A stretch of 64,000 nt of DNA from Struthio camelus (taxonomy: Eukaryota > Chordata > Aves > Struthioniformes > Struthionidae): contig NC_090964.1 in NCBI RefSeq assembly GCF_040807025.1, positions 6,634,001 to 6,698,000 of the forward strand. Reading direction: 5' to 3'. How positions within the stretch are numbered: position 1 is the stretch's first letter; the number at the start of each line of letters is the position of its first letter. Shown piece by piece: positions 34,601-48,200 of the stretch. Made by a program: the position numbers and the translations under genes. The notes under the pieces were generated by a model. It saw nothing but the letters and a program-made list of their open reading frames with translations. It was not told the origin of the DNA and searched no databases.

Positions 34601-36890
34601 GATCGCACTGAGTACGTGCAACATGCGGTCAGAAGACTGCTGGAGCGGCTGTACAATGAACTGCATAGCGTGGAATAGACAGACACAGTTACAAGTTATA
34701 CACAGCTGGGGAAAGACGAAAGCTGGTGAGCCAAAGCCAGGCAGAGACTAGTAAAGACACAGAAGAGGCACAAGCAGGGACAAATACATAGGTAATACCC
34801 AAACTTACACTACTACTCCTGAAAACAGATCTAGAGTCAGCTTATCTGTCGGGCAGCGAGACTCCACGTTTTTACCATGACTGGCTGCAGTTATGGAGAG
34901 AGCAAGTGTCCAAAGGCCTGCACTACACGCATCCTTGGCCAGGGAAGGGCAAGCTTCTGTCTCCCAGGACAAACCCATTTGTGTTTTCAAGTAAAACAGT
35001 TAAATTTAGAAGAAACTATCTTGAGATAAAACTGGGCTTTGCACTTCAGCAACTGAAAAATGAAGCAATCTTACCCATGTTCCCATCAAGACCACACTGC
35101 AGATAGATTTAAGCATCCCAGACAGAACACAGGGCTCCTGACCCCTAGAAGAACGTTCCCTAGCCTAAATGAACCCATTGTTTCAAAGACCTTCTCCTCC
35201 TCCCTTGGTATTTACAGCCCCAGCAAGCAGTAAAGCTATGTTTCACCCCTCTCCCATCATCACTGAGAAGTAAATACTTCAGGATCTCTCCCACATCCTC
35301 CAGCACTCTCAGGTTTGCTGACCTCTCTCCAATTTCTCACTCCTTTCTCCCTAAGGGATTGTGCACAGCAACTAATATTTCAGATGAGATTACAACAGAG
35401 CTAAATAGAAACAGATTCACAAGCCACAGCCCAATTAGAGAGATCCTAAAACCATGAAATGAAATGCAAGGGACTGAAGTGCTTGGATGTTACAAGACAA
35501 GACGTGCCCTACACATTCAGAAGCATAGCTAAGGTTACAAAGAGCAACTTCTGCTAGTAACGTAACCCTGCAAGAGAGAGAAAGGACTCTAAACAGTTTG
35601 ATTAGTTTTTCGCATTTGCACCACTTACCCTCTGCATTTCACTAGCTGATGCAATGCAAAGCAGCCAGTTTTACTGTCTGTGCAGAGTGGCTTTTATATT
35701 CAGCTGCACTTTCTGGCTGATAAGTGCTGTCGTAGCTTTGTTACATTTGAAGGCCTAAACATTTCTTCCCCGGCCTCCTCTTTCTTTCCCTCCTCTCTCA
35801 ACATTGACTAGTTTTCAAGCCTCCAAATCCAAGGACCACAGGAGAAAGAAAATGTAGCTATTATGCAATTTAGCAAGAGACTTCACCAAATAACAACACT
35901 GAGATGGCTGCTGCAGAACATCAATGGGAAGATGCCGCTGTTTGTTAGGGAATGAACTCACAAATGAATACAAATGCCCAGTAACTTTAGCAGCAGGACA
36001 ACACTCTTCATCAGCCTCAGTAGGAGATGAGAAAGTTAAAAGCTTTGAAAAATCTTCCAGGACAAGACTAAGATGGAAATTTTAAGTAATCGAAGAAGAA
36101 AAAGAGGTAGAAATCAAGGCTGTTTTGCAGCTGTATGTGACAGTAACAAGACAGTTATAAGCTTTTCCTCATTTAAAAAAAAAAAGAGTTACAGTGCCAT
36201 TCCCAAACCTGGCATAGACCATACAGCATCTTCTACTTCTCTTTCAAGCTCTAGCTCAGTAAACGTATCATCGCCTAATTTTAACTGGAGAGCAAGAAGG
36301 CGGCATAAAAATAAATAACTTTTTGTTCTCGGAATACCCCCAGGGCGATCTTTGATAGCTTTTCATTCTCCCAGAGAAAAACCCAGAAGTCCTCCTTGGA
36401 GCCTGCTTACACTTGACTAACAAGGCCAGGAAGGCAAGTTAACTGAGGGCTCATTAGAAGGGAAGCAGAGCAGCTCTCCTGAAGGCATCAGGTGGTCTAA
36501 CAACCCTGTGACAACACCTTGGCTCCAAGAACATGAAAGGCTTCCCGCGTTTCACCCGACCCCCTTCAGCCCGGGCTCCTGTGCAGACAAGCCTGCTCAT
36601 GACGAGACGAGACGAGGGGAGACGAGGGGAGGGAGAGCCCCGGGTGCCCCGCCGGGCCTGCGACAGCCCCGGCCCCCAGTCGCCCCGGTACCCCGACGTG
36701 CGCGCAGCACCCTGCCGGGCCCGGCAGAAGCGGCGGCGGCGGGCGGCCCCCGGCGGGCGCGGACTCACGTGAGCACGGGGATGGGGGTCCACACCACGCA
36801 GAAAGGGAACCGGCCGCGCTCGGCCTCCAGCCCGGCCCCGCCGCCGCCGCCGCCATTGAACTGCTTCATCTTGGCCTCCGCTTCCGCCAT
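31622..36890 (-). CDS. TMEM222: TMEM222, RTE1-like (DUF778) multipass membrane protein
   Basis: Small membrane protein whose human loss causes a neurodevelopmental disorder; its molecular activity is poorly known. Plant RTE1, of the same family, works in ethylene-receptor regulation. Coding exons, 5' to 3' on minus: 36890-36769, 34554-34470, 33711-33680, 32991-32895, 32734-32604, 31709-31622, all in phase, 184 residues. The human protein is about 208 with a longer N-terminus. Residues 1-30 are a charged and Gly-rich leader. Residues about 29-60 ([20 protein letters not shown]) are hydrophobic. The conserved [14 protein letters not shown] block follows residue 115, and a C-terminal transmembrane stretch ([15 protein letters not shown]) ends in LHLR. 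Exon 3 is only 32 bases. The start is the first ATG after a CpG-island promoter; a second in-frame ATG is at codon 8. No damage is seen. Confidence 0.96.
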
Positions 36891-37300
36891 CACCGGGCTC
36901 CGCCCCCCTGCCCGGCCCCCGCCGCGCTGACGTCACTTCCTGGAGACCGCGCCCGCTTCCGGGCACGGCTGGTAACTAGGAAGTGGGAGCGGCCTGGCCT
37001 CGCCCGCCCGGGCCCCCAGCGGGCAGCGACGGGCTCCGGGGGGGGGGGGGGTCACAACCCTGGCAAGGCGCAAGAAGGGCCGAGGGCCTGGCCGCAGCCC
37101 CGGGCTCGGTGACCAGCAGGTCCTGCCCTTCCCTCGAGGCCCCTTGGGCCCCGCGCTTGCGGAACACGCACCTCCGCGGCCCACGGTTTGGTTCCAAAAG
37201 CGCCGCTTTCGGCTCTGGCAAAGCTGCTCGGAGCGAGAGCCGCTGCTGCTCGCACCTACCTGGCGCGGGGGAGCCGCGCTCAGCCCGGAGGGTCTGGCCG
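36560..37300 (-). promoter_or_regulatory. TMEM222: CpG-island promoter of TMEM222
   Basis: CpG-rich block around the first exon. A full palindromic CRE, TGACGTCA, lies at 36928-36935, about 40 bases upstream of the ATG, with ETS-type sites beside it: ACTTCCTG at 36934, GCTTCCGGG near 36955 and AGGAAGTG near 36977. CRE plus ETS without TATA is typical of housekeeping CpG promoters. A 14-base G run lies at 37038-37051. Confidence 0.7.
36599..36632. repeat. GACGA-type short tandem repeat
   Basis: (ACGAG)n-like run of about 30 bases in intron 1 of TMEM222, inside the CpG island. Confidence 0.6.
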
Positions 37301-37411
37301 CAGCGGGCAACTTCTCCCTCTTGCCCGTCCAGCCCTCGAAAGGAGCATGGTTGTCTCCAGGACCTGCCTTTTGATGGCACCTAGAGCCCTCCACGGTTGG
37401 GTGCAGGAGAA

Positions 37412-37417
37412 AATAAA
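37412..37417 (+). terminator. Plus-strand poly(A) signal near TMEM222 island
   Basis: AATAAA about 500 bases from the TMEM222 start, on the strand that runs away from it. It could end a short divergent promoter transcript. No protein is supported. Confidence 0.25.
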
Positions 37418-37508
37418 CATCACACTAGCGCTTCTGTGGAAAAAGAGGACTGGAACAGGAGGAACAGCATTTACAAATTGAGAATCAGATTAGAAAAATA
37501 ACAATTGC

Positions 37509-37514
37509 TTTATT
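37509..37514 (-). terminator. Strong minus-strand poly(A) signal, possible distal end of WDTC1
   Basis: Reads CTAATAAAGCAATTG on minus, followed by a T-rich stretch (TTGTTATTTTTC). It lies just before the TMEM222 promoter. The nearest minus-strand gene that could end here is WDTC1, which would give a 3'UTR of about 7.7 kb. Confidence 0.4.
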
Positions 37515-37519
37515 AGGAA

Positions 37520-40500
37520 GTTGAATTCAAACTACACGAGAAAGCTGAAGAATACGTTTGTTCCAGATTTCCACCCCCACAAAACATCTGGCAAAACACA
37601 GAGTGACAGTTCGCTGAACTAGCGGAGAGGGAACAGGGACCACGTCGTTTGCCCCTGCCCAGCACAGCCAGGAGCAGGATGTTCTGCCCTAGTGGGTGCA
37701 GGAGAACCACTCAACGCCCGGACACCACTCGCCCGTTCAAGTCCTTTCCTGCCCTTGGAAGCCACACGTTTCCACCTCGCGCAGAGATGGCAAGCTGCGT
37801 TTCCCTTCAAGGCTCACAGCGAGCAGAGCACTCTCGTACGGCTTGTGGTGTTACACAGCGTGATGCCAAGGGAAGGGGACCATGGGTTTTGCTAATAAAA
37901 CAGTCTTGGCTCCCTTCCTGCACACGGTTGGATTCATCTTCCCTTGTAACTCCAGCGCAGCGAGCGCAGGCAACGCAGAGCCAAGCTCTGTGCTCGTACA
38001 AGGTGCTTGCTTTTGTTATTAACCACCAACCCCTCCAGTGAGGGGGGCCGTGTTCCAAACAGTCATCACAGACTTACAGCTTCCACATAAGGGGCCCATT
38101 TTTGCATTTTTCTCCCTCTCTCCTTTATCAAAGACTTTGCTCATCTCTGCTTTATGCATTCCACTTTCCCTTACCTGGCTTTGCTCAAAAATTAAGCTGA
38201 GACCAGCTTTCCACCATCATCACTGTACTCTCCCCAAGAACCGTGCTCTGGAGACGGAGCCATGCTTACATACTCACAACATTTTAGACTAGTGAAAGGT
38301 CCAGCTTGAAAGCCCAGGAGATCAGTAACCTCTGCCGCCCACAGAAGAGGCACTTCATAAGGACACCAGTTTGGATTTGCCAGTGTGGCAGTAGAAAGCT
38401 TTGGCTAACAGTCTAGTTTAGAGGTGGCCTACCTGCCCTTGACACACACTAACTTGCCAGACGGGTACTTAGGCTTCAACTCAGCTAGCTTAATACTGCA
38501 CTGAAGTCTACATTTCCTCACCTATACCAAGCCCTCAAGAGATTACCTAACATCCCACCTTATTTCCTAGTCTAGACCATGTCTTAGAACAGACCCCTCC
38601 AAGAGCTGCTTCAGAGATCCAGCAGGAAAGGGGGCGTCTGGATTGACGCCGAGCTGTCCACTGAGGCACTCGAGTGGAGCAGCTCGAGTCAAGCTGTAGC
38701 ACGGACATCGCCTCGGCATGACCTGTCACTGCGTCAGAGCTGATCAAAAACCTGAGGCCGTCCTCCCAGTAATCTGAAGGATTTACAAAATAGTCCAGTT
38801 CCAAAAGGGAGAAAGCAAAGGGAAATACAGACACCTCTGAGAGCAAAGCCATGCCTGGTGCTTTGGTTTTTAGAAGACACTTCCTATTTTGGCACTTTGG
38901 CTAGAGGATACCCATAAAGGTTGTATGTGTTTCAGTGAACGCTTTGTTCTATGAAGGAAAAAAATTGCATTGATTCGCTCCAAGTTAACATAAATATCAG
39001 AGACTGTCGATATCTGAAGAGGGCCCAACGTTCACATCAGCTAACGCGGTCCTGGCACGTTTGTAAGATTAGGCAAAGGATTTGCTCTTCCCGCTTGTCT
39101 CAAAGGCTGCCAAGCAGCATATCACCAGGGACCAGCTCCCTGGGCATAGCTATGCAACAAGGACGACATCAACAGCCGCAGTAGCATTGCAGGGCAACTA
39201 GTCCTATCTCACATCCTTCCCTCCCGCATGGGCAGGGGGCACTTCAAACAGCCCAGTTTACTCTTAAACCAAGCACAGGAGCACACATCCAACTGCCGGA
39301 GTACAGGAAGAACACCATTTTTTGCCAGGCTGGATTGGGGGGGGAGGGGGAGAAAAATCAATACAGCACTCCTGTACTGCATAGCTCTTTTGTGTTTGTC
39401 AGGCAAGCAGAAGGGCTCTCCATCCCCAGCACCGCACTGGCAGAAAACGGGTGAGCTGTAGCTGACAGCAGGGTCTTCCTAGTGACAACTGGAAAGCTGC
39501 TGCTGTTCCTCTGCTATTGATTTAAGCAGAATACAAAACACCTGAAGTCAGCAGGGAAAAATAGCTGCAGTTGGAAAAGAAAATGAGGGAGGGTGGCGGG
39601 GGGGGAGGAAGAGAGCAGGTAAGAAGTTCTCCATGCATAAAATTAAAGGGGAGGCTTTTTATTGCAGCTATCTTGTCTGACTACAATACTGGATCGATGT
39701 ACAGAGCAGGAATCCTGCCATCGTTGTTTTTGCAACCTCTCTCTCTTTTGAGGAGGAACAAAAGGGTTTGCTCCCATTTCTGCCAGCAACTTGCTACCAA
39801 CAACTCCTCTCTCCTGTTGTTAACAGGCAAGCAAGCAGCTCTACCTCTTGTTGGCCCCAAATTTCCTCAGGACAATGATCTTTGCCTACTTACTGCAGGT
39901 GCCAGTGCAGCCGCTCAAACCCTGGGGACTCGGAGCCTTTCCAAGAGAGGAGCCTGTCCGTTTTGGGAAGGAGCGGTCCGGACTGCACATGGGCACGGGT
40001 TTGCCCGAGCACACGCCACCATTGCTGTAGCAGGAACTGGGGCTGCAAGGAAATCAGTTACCTCCCCTTCTACCCCGGCTCATCTCTGAGCTTGAAAGAA
40101 GCAGGCACCCAGCCAGCTCTCATTCGGTAAGCAGCTTTCTTGGGAACCTTCCCTGTTGTGACAGCTCAAACATTACAGGGACTGCCAGAACCAAACCACT
40201 CAAGGAAGAGATCCCCTCCCCCTTCTGACATTGACAACCAAGGCAGCAGCAGGCACCACCGCGTGCAGGAGCCTATTTAAAATGTCACCGAGACACTGGC
40301 TGATGGAGGACACCAAGGCGTCCTTCCCCCGCCCTGGAGGTGATGTTGGGGTAGGTTGCTCTGCGTTTTTGTTGTTCCTTTCCTGTGGTCTGCGCCTGCT
40401 GCAACGTGACAGCCTCTAATCGCTCAGCATGAACCAGAAACGTCACTCTCGTCTGTATTGATGGTGGTGCTGCTCAGAAGCGCGAGAACACGCGCGAGCT

Positions 40501-43500
40501 CAGCTACCCACCCCAAAAGCATGCCCCTGAGCCATCCCACCCCTCAGCTTTACCCTTCAGGCCTTTTCTGCTTCCCTGTCACTTGAAAGCTGCCTTTCCT
40601 TATCTCTCCCTCTCCAATTGACACAGTCAATCCACAGGGCAACTTTTATGTTTAAAGGGAAAGCCACCAGTTTCTCAGGGAGCCAGGGCACAAGCTCGAA
40701 GAGCCAAGTGCAGGTCACGATGCTATCTCAACCCTCGCTATCAAGTCCACAAAAAGGCCCACCTTATTTCCTTGCCAGCCCCAGAAGGGCTTCCCATCGG
40801 TCTCGTCTCCTGCAGCAGCAAGGCCCGAACAAGCTACAAGGAGCACAACACGCAGAGGACTTGCTTCCTCACTGTTTTCTGACATCTTGCTCCCATTTTG
40901 CTCAAAGACAGGAGCCATTTTGAGCCCTTCGCAGACTCATTCCTGGCATTGCAAGCAGTTACCTTAGAGAAAAGTGAACGCATCAGTAGGGCTCCTGTTG
41001 TTCCTCTCCTCACTTACAAGGGCAGATCACTCCTCTCTCTCCCTTTGACCCTACTCCCTTGCCCGAGTTACAAAAATAAAAAACACCACCCCCTCACACA
41101 CACATTTTCTGGGCACTTATAATCATTTCTACCCACAGTTCAACCACTCTGCTCCCCCTTCCATGCTTCCTTTTTGTCCAGCCATCCAGCCCAACATCTG
41201 ACCTAATTGGTTAGTTGATCCTCAATTCCAGCTGTGGATGCACATTGCTTTGTTAGAGCAGAGCTGCCTTTTAGAGCAACAGTTTAGCTCACACAGGATT
41301 TGAAGAGAAGCAGCCTCAAAAGGCCTTCAGCTGAAAAGTGTCTAACGGGAATTTCTATAAGAACAGTTCAAACGGATTTTGAAAATAGCAGACTCTACTT
41401 AAGGCCTGATAATTCTGCATCTCCGAGGGCAGGAAAGTATTTGGGAGCTTTTCCAGCAGGAGCCCAGAGGAAAAAGTGAGTTTGTGATATCCTTTAAGAA
41501 GCGATCGTCTTTGGGTCTAAACGTTCATGTCCAACACACCATGCTGAGCGCAAGACACTAAGGCAATAAGTGCACTGTTTCTGGCAACAGAAACATCTCA
41601 GAAGATTTGTCAGTAACATGGTGGCTTCAGGCAGGTGACCTTGGGTCTACCCCACAGCCCAAGCCACCTGGCTTCTGTTTCTCGGGGCTAGAGTCTTTTT
41701 GAGAAGAGCTAAAAGCCAAGGAAGGGCTATTCTCCCTACTTAGCTTTCTGCCACCCCACTCATCTCCATCCCTTGGACTATGCAGGGACTCCAGTAGCAT
41801 TTGATCAGTTCTTCCTCCCCTCCCTGCCCAACAATATGCAACTCAGAAAAAATTACTTCATTACACCACTGTTATCTTTCCTTAAGACACGTACATCAAT
41901 TCAGTCTTCCCCAGTAAGTCCCAGGCAGCCCTTCTCATTCCCACCCCAGCATCTGCTGCTTTAGCTCTAAAACAAATAGGAGGTGGACTCTGCTCCCAAA
42001 ACAGCACATGCCCTTGTTCTGAAGGCAGGAGAGCTATGAGGTCCCATACTTGGATAAGCTAAAATCAGTACTAACCCATGACTACCATAATTCGCAGGAC
42101 AGGTTTCTGGGTCCTCAGCCCCCTCCCCACTCAAGGTTACAGCGAACTCTGTTCTCCAAGCAGCAGCTTGTCGATTAGACAACATCCAGCCCAACCAGGC
42201 CACCCTCAGCCCACCCTTGCCACCTTTATCAAGGAAGACCGTAAAACAAAGCCAGAACAGTCCCACAAACAAAATGACACCGAGAAAGAACTAGAACAAA
42301 GAATTGTTTAATTGCTTAACCCTTTCTCTTCCAGGGACTAGAGAAACAAGTTTTCTGCTCCTTCTAATGAGGACAGTAAGGCTTGTGTGTTACCTCTACA
42401 ACTGCAGGGGCAGAGTTTACGAGATGATCATCTTTAGTACTCGAAAAAGCTAGAAGCAATGGTCTTTGCAACACCAAGAGAATCCTAGAGTCTCCGAACG
42501 GAGAGCCCATTGCTAGAATACAAAAATAAAGGAGGCATCCCTGCGTATCCCAGGCTAGAAAGAGTTAACCAGAAAGAGCAGGAAGAAGCTTTCCTGAAGA
42601 GGGGTCAAAGTAAACAGCAGAGGTCAATAAAGCAACATCTTTTCCCTACTTCCCTAGCATGTTTTTCCTTCACCAATAAATACAAATTCCTCATTAACAA
42701 GCAACAAAGCAGGCAATCTGCCCACAACAAGGGGAAAAGGGGGCTAGAGACATTTTTCTCTCCCCTTCCCTCCCATTATTATTTATCTTTTTAACCAAAG
42801 CAGCCATTAAAAAAAGCAATCCACTGCAGAGGCAGGGAATTTTGTAGCTTTCACACTGCAACTGGCAGGTAAAAGAGCTGCACTGTCTCACAAGGATAAA
42901 AAACAACAAAAAATAGCTGCCACAGCAAAAGGTGAATGGGGAGGGAGAGGTCTGTTCCTTTCGGAGATTCCAATCTTTCTTTTAGACTTTCAGTTTAAAA
43001 ATCCAAGTCTACAGACATTGTCTAGTAGAAGCTGAAAAAAGTTTGAGTGGGGGGCAGGGGGGAGGTGTGTCTAGTAGGAAAGCCTTAAGCAAAAAAGAAA
43101 AGGCCAGACCACATCAAAAAGCCACCCAGGTGAGAAGGACTTTCAGTTGCCTCTGGGTTCTAAAGAGCATTGGGTGCCAGGGTACATGTCGGGTGGGGGA
43201 GCATGTACACAACCAAATGGGTAAACCGAGCAAGCAGGCACATCTACCACACTGGTGGTGTGTTAAAACTAGCAAACATGCCCTCAGCAGCTACGTGACT
43301 ATCTGTCCCAGGAGAGCTCTGCTTCAACAGGAGACGATGGAGGGTAAGTCTGATTGAACTACAAAACAGAAGCCTGCCATCACAGCTCAGTAGAGCGCAA
43401 GGGTAGCTGGTCTTTCCTTGGTGGTGTGGGGCATGCTCCCTAAGGGCTGGGGCTTGCTAAGGCTCAGCTTCACCTACACATGAGAGAGCAGACGGAAATG

Positions 43501-45233
43501 TTTGTCTTAGGAGCAGAGATCAGGTCCCGATAGCTCCACTGTGATTGCGGGGTCAGGGGGCGATGTCCCTCTATGCAAGGAATAGCACCCTTTGAGAGAG
43601 GCTGCCTGCTACAAGACTCTGCCACCTCTCTCCCTCTTGTACAAGGCTCACCCACCTCAAAGAGTGTTTTAGAAGGGAGAGGAAGCCAGTTACCTTGATC
43701 AGCCAGCACTGTGCAGTCTCTCTCATCAACACCTGGCAGCCAGAAGCAGCCAGAAAAGGAAAGAGAGTCCTCATCCTTCCACAGCAGGGACGGGAAGACC
43801 AGGGATTGCACCACATGGAAGAACAACCCTAATGCAGCATACACACGTGCGCACACACTCCCACACACATCTCACACCCCTGGGACCAAGGTTAGCATGT
43901 TCAGACCTTCAGCAGTAAGAGATAAGAGACAGTGCAGAGCAGTTAAGATCTCCAGGGGCTCTTTGGTCTTAGTTGATAGTCCTAGAAAAAACAACCTCTT
44001 CAGCTTCGGTTGTAGCACAGCTGTGTAAGATCTACTCAATGTTTAGTGTTTGGCAACTGCAAGAGGGGAAAAACAGGGCCGCATGTTACATGGGAAGAGA
44101 AGAAATGGAAGTACAGTGCTGCGTTTCTAGGTGTATTTCTGGCTTTACAGCCAGAGTCAGTGAGGGAGGGGAATGGGAAGAGGAAGGAGGGTTCCTGAGA
44201 GGACCACTAATCCATCGGATGTTACAACAACAATGAGGTGGAGAAGCCCATCTTGGTCAAGACAGAGCAGCTGGCTGCACTAAAAACCTGCTGTCTAAAA
44301 GCTCAAAACATTAGTTGCAACAGACACATGGTGGCAACGTTCTCAGCTCCAGCACAGGTGACACGGAGGGAAGGTGAATATAGCTACACATATTTGGGGG
44401 CAATAGAGAGAGAAGCTCTGGAAGAGTGCTGTTACCAGCCCCTTTCCTCAGTAGCTTTAGGTACATTAAGTCTTAGGCCTCTGATCAAACCTCCTCCCAT
44501 TGTTGCCACCTTTCTCCACAAGTTCTTAACCCATAGAAGAAAGTATCAGAGCTGGGCAAGCATCTCCTGCCCTGTTGAGCTGCACATACTCAGTGCCTCC
44601 CCTGATTCATCAACTAAGACAGATGCCCAGGGACAAGAACAGGCAACGTCCAGTCCTTAACACAACACAGATATATCTGGGGATGACATGTTAGAGATGG
44701 AAGCCAGAAGAAAGATGTTACAGGACAAAACAGGTGTTTCACGGCCAAAAACCCTAAAGCAGGGCCCCGACACAGGCTGGCAGCAGAATGTCTAAGCCAA
44801 GCTTCTAAGACCAAGATTACTGCAGTAAAATCATTCCATAACCCCTGCCCTAGGTTTGTATTTTATTCAGGAATTTAACATCCCCTCTGCAAATGCATGA
44901 ATGCGGGCAACATCCCTCTGTACCAGGTCATACAGCAGCTCTGGAAAAAATCACCAGCTTATACTGCTTACAGACAACTCAAAGATCCCTGCCGGGACTA
45001 AATTCCGCTAAAGGCAAACCCTAGACTGCACTGCCATACTGCTCAGTAGTGTGACAGGAGGAGGAGGTGGTGGAGGCGGTGGTTTACAGAGACGGCTGCT
45101 CCTGCCCCTGCCAGCTTGTCCTACTCTGTGCATAGTGCGAAACAGTGCAGTCATTCATCAGAGAAAGTTCAGGACCAAGGAAACTAGGTTCCCTTTCAAC
45201 CAAACAATTAGAGGAAGGAGAGGCAGTTCTGTT
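37520..45233 (-). other. Noncoding stretch downstream of WDTC1
   Basis: About 7.7 kb with no recognisable exon. It holds minus-strand AATAAA hexamers at 44867-44862 and 39663-39658 besides the one at 37514. It may be long or alternative WDTC1 3'UTR, or intergenic DNA with a noncoding transcript. No CR1 copy is recognised in it. Confidence 0.4.
44862..44867 (-). terminator. WDTC1: Proximal poly(A) signal of WDTC1
   Basis: AATAAA on minus about 370 bases after the stop codon; the nearest candidate end for WDTC1 mRNA. Confidence 0.5.
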
Positions 45234-48200
45234 TTAGCTGGGCCGGCACTGGACTTGCCCCTCTGAGCTGTCTTCATCGTCTGAGCCTCCAGCCCCACCA
45301 CTTGTCAGTCCTGTAATCCGGTACCCCATGTTCAGCAACATCACCTCCAGCGGGTCTGCGTTCATTCGTCTCTGGTTAGCTTGGGAAGCACCTTCCATGT
45401 CTACCACCACACGGCCATTAAGGGTTTCACTCTGCAAGGCAAGAAGGGAGAAAACTCAGCAAGACAGTGCTAGAGCCAAAGAGAGGTTATTACCGCTGCC
45501 ACAGCTATCAAGAGATCCCAGTCAGGAAGGCAGGGCTGTGTTACATCTTATGCCACCAGGACAGTCTTTTACTGTGGCTCTTACCTCTGGCCTGGGATTC
45601 CACAGCCGTACAACTGGGTCAATGCCGCTGGTGGCCAGGAAGCAGTAACTGGGATGAGGCTGGAGACAATTCACAATCGACTCGTCTCCCTGCAGCACTC
45701 TAACAAGATTGGTGGTTTCTTTCTCCCAGATGAAGAATGAGCCGTCATCTGACCCACTGACTATGTACTGCGCATTGCTAGGGTGAGAGGAGCAGAGGCT
45801 GGAGATCACAGCTCAGAGCCAAAGCTAGTCTCTAGCAGACATGAGAATCTCAGTTGGCTTCTATAATCAGCAGGCTGCCACCCCTCACACACATGCTTAT
45901 GGATCCAGACAAAGCTTTCTGTGTTGCTTCCCTCCAGCCCCAGAATCCTTGTTTTCAATCCCAAATGTTTTTTCTGAAAAGCTAGCCCAACCAAGTCCTC
46001 TGTGGATCGGCTACTGAACCTGCTATTCATGCAGCCACGTAAAAAGGAGAGTTTCTATCATCTTTTTCAACCCCATAAACCAGTGCCAGCATCGTTTTAT
46101 GAACAGTCATGTGGGACTATGCATGAGGCTTTATCCGATGGAAGAGAGCATTCTGCTGCTGCTCAAATTCCTGTCCTGCATCCCTATCACACTGTACCAA
46201 CATACCTGCCAAAGAAATTGGCCTCTTTGATGTCTGTAGTAGTGTTACAGTGGCCACAATATCGAAATTTGTAGTCGTAGCTGCGCTCCCTCAGCACCAT
46301 CTCATCCTCTGAGATGGAATCCTTACGGCCTGTGGCTCGCAGCCGGATGGGGCCACCCCCCTTCTTGTCTTCAGCTGGAAGGACAACAGATTTCCCTCAT
46401 CACGATTTGGGCAGGAACACATTCTAAGCAAACAGAAAGCACCCTAGAAGAGCCCACCAGCTTTAGAGGAGCGTTAAGGACAGTTTCAGCAGGGAACAGA
46501 GCTTAGCCCACAAGCTTCTCTCCAAATCATCTCCTGGATACAAGGGATTTTTATCATGCTCTCACTTAAGAGTGGACCAGGACCAAACCTGAGGCAAGAA
46601 CAGGCTCAAGCCAGGTTCTGTCCACAGTAACAACCAATCTCTCTCAGAAGTTCAAGCTTTACTTCACAGGGGCAGGTTAAGGAGAAAAATCCTTGTAGAG
46701 ATTTGACTATAACCTCGAAGAACCGCCCTGAACACTGGCACTCACCGTTATCACTCTTGGAGAAGAGGGCTGCATTGATGTCTCTGTCTAGTGCATCGCA
46801 GGCACTGCTATGTGCTTGTTCTGGGAACTTCCCTTTAAAGTCATCCAGACACTCCAGTGCTTCTGCCACATACTTGAGTTCAAAGAGACAGCGGGCAAGA
46901 CGGAAATGGGCCTTCAGGTGGCATGGATTCAAGGATATGGCCTTCAAGCAGTCTCTTAGAGCATCATAATGGTCCCCATCCCTGAAGAAAAGGGAGGGGT
47001 AAAATAGATAGTCCAGGTAGAAACAACATGCGTCTTCCACTGCCATTTCCCAGCCCTTGCTTCACTCCGAAGTTTATTGTTTCCATTTCTCTCTATTCAA
47101 GCAGACAACCCACAAGCTCACATATTAACAACATTTGCTGTCTCCTGGGGCACCACCTGACCAAGCCCAGCTTGTTGAATACACCTCCACAAAGAACCCC
47201 TTTCCTGTATACAGGCAGCCCCGTAACATGACCACACAGCAAAGCCCAGCAAGTCTTGACCTGCCATTTTAAATCCTACAGAGCAGAGCTCAGATATAAT
47301 GCGTTTAGGGAAGTCCTTTGAAGATGGAGGATGCACAAGGCCTCTGGCCAAGCACACACAAGGCATCTCCTGCAAGGCGAGTAGGGCCTCCTCAGAGCAC
47401 AGTAGCTCACGCGTGCCCCTTTGTGGACGCACAGCGTGGCAGCATGTTTCCCTGCCCACAGCCACTTGTAGTCCTCAAGAAGGAGCTATAGAACCACCAC
47501 ACTTAATAGACCATGGGCACAGATCTAAAGCAGCAATCTTTTCTCAGTTTTCTAGGAAAGAAAGTAAAGTCTAAAAAAAAAAAAAAAAAAAAAAGGTGTT
47601 ACAGCAGATTCATACCATAGTGGATACTTATAACCTATTTACCCTCACTGGAGACTATGCCTGATTTCCCTATGCTCCATAGCTGTGGGACTAAGAGTGC
47701 CTCAGCTTGTGCTCAGGAAGCAGGAAAGCTTTGACAAGGCTTGCAGGCCGGTGTTCAATTCAGTTTGATAAAGGCTGAGAAGTCAGCCAGGGCTGACAGG
47801 CCGTTGCCTGGTATACTAGCATCAAGCCTAAACTGTCCAGAGACACCACAATCCGTCTTAAGAGTGCCAAGTCTGCATATGATGGCAATAAATAAATCAA
47901 TATGAGGGTTCATACCTGTAATCCAAGTGCCCTGGGTCTGCCAGAGTCTGAAACAGCCCCGAGGAGTGCGAGTTGTCCTGTACTTCCCATAGGGTGTTAC
48001 TTTTGAATCTTGTGGAGCCTTTATCAGGAAAGGGGTACTCCTGTATCTCTACTAATTAAAGGGAGCCCTGAATCTTTGGGTTATACGCTGAGCAGTGCTA
48101 CAGGCACGTTCTGCAACCCATCCATCCCATTGCTCTTTCGCTCCTCTAGGTGGATACTGGCCACAAATCACAGCTCGCTAGCACAGTAGAGAAGGTGAAA

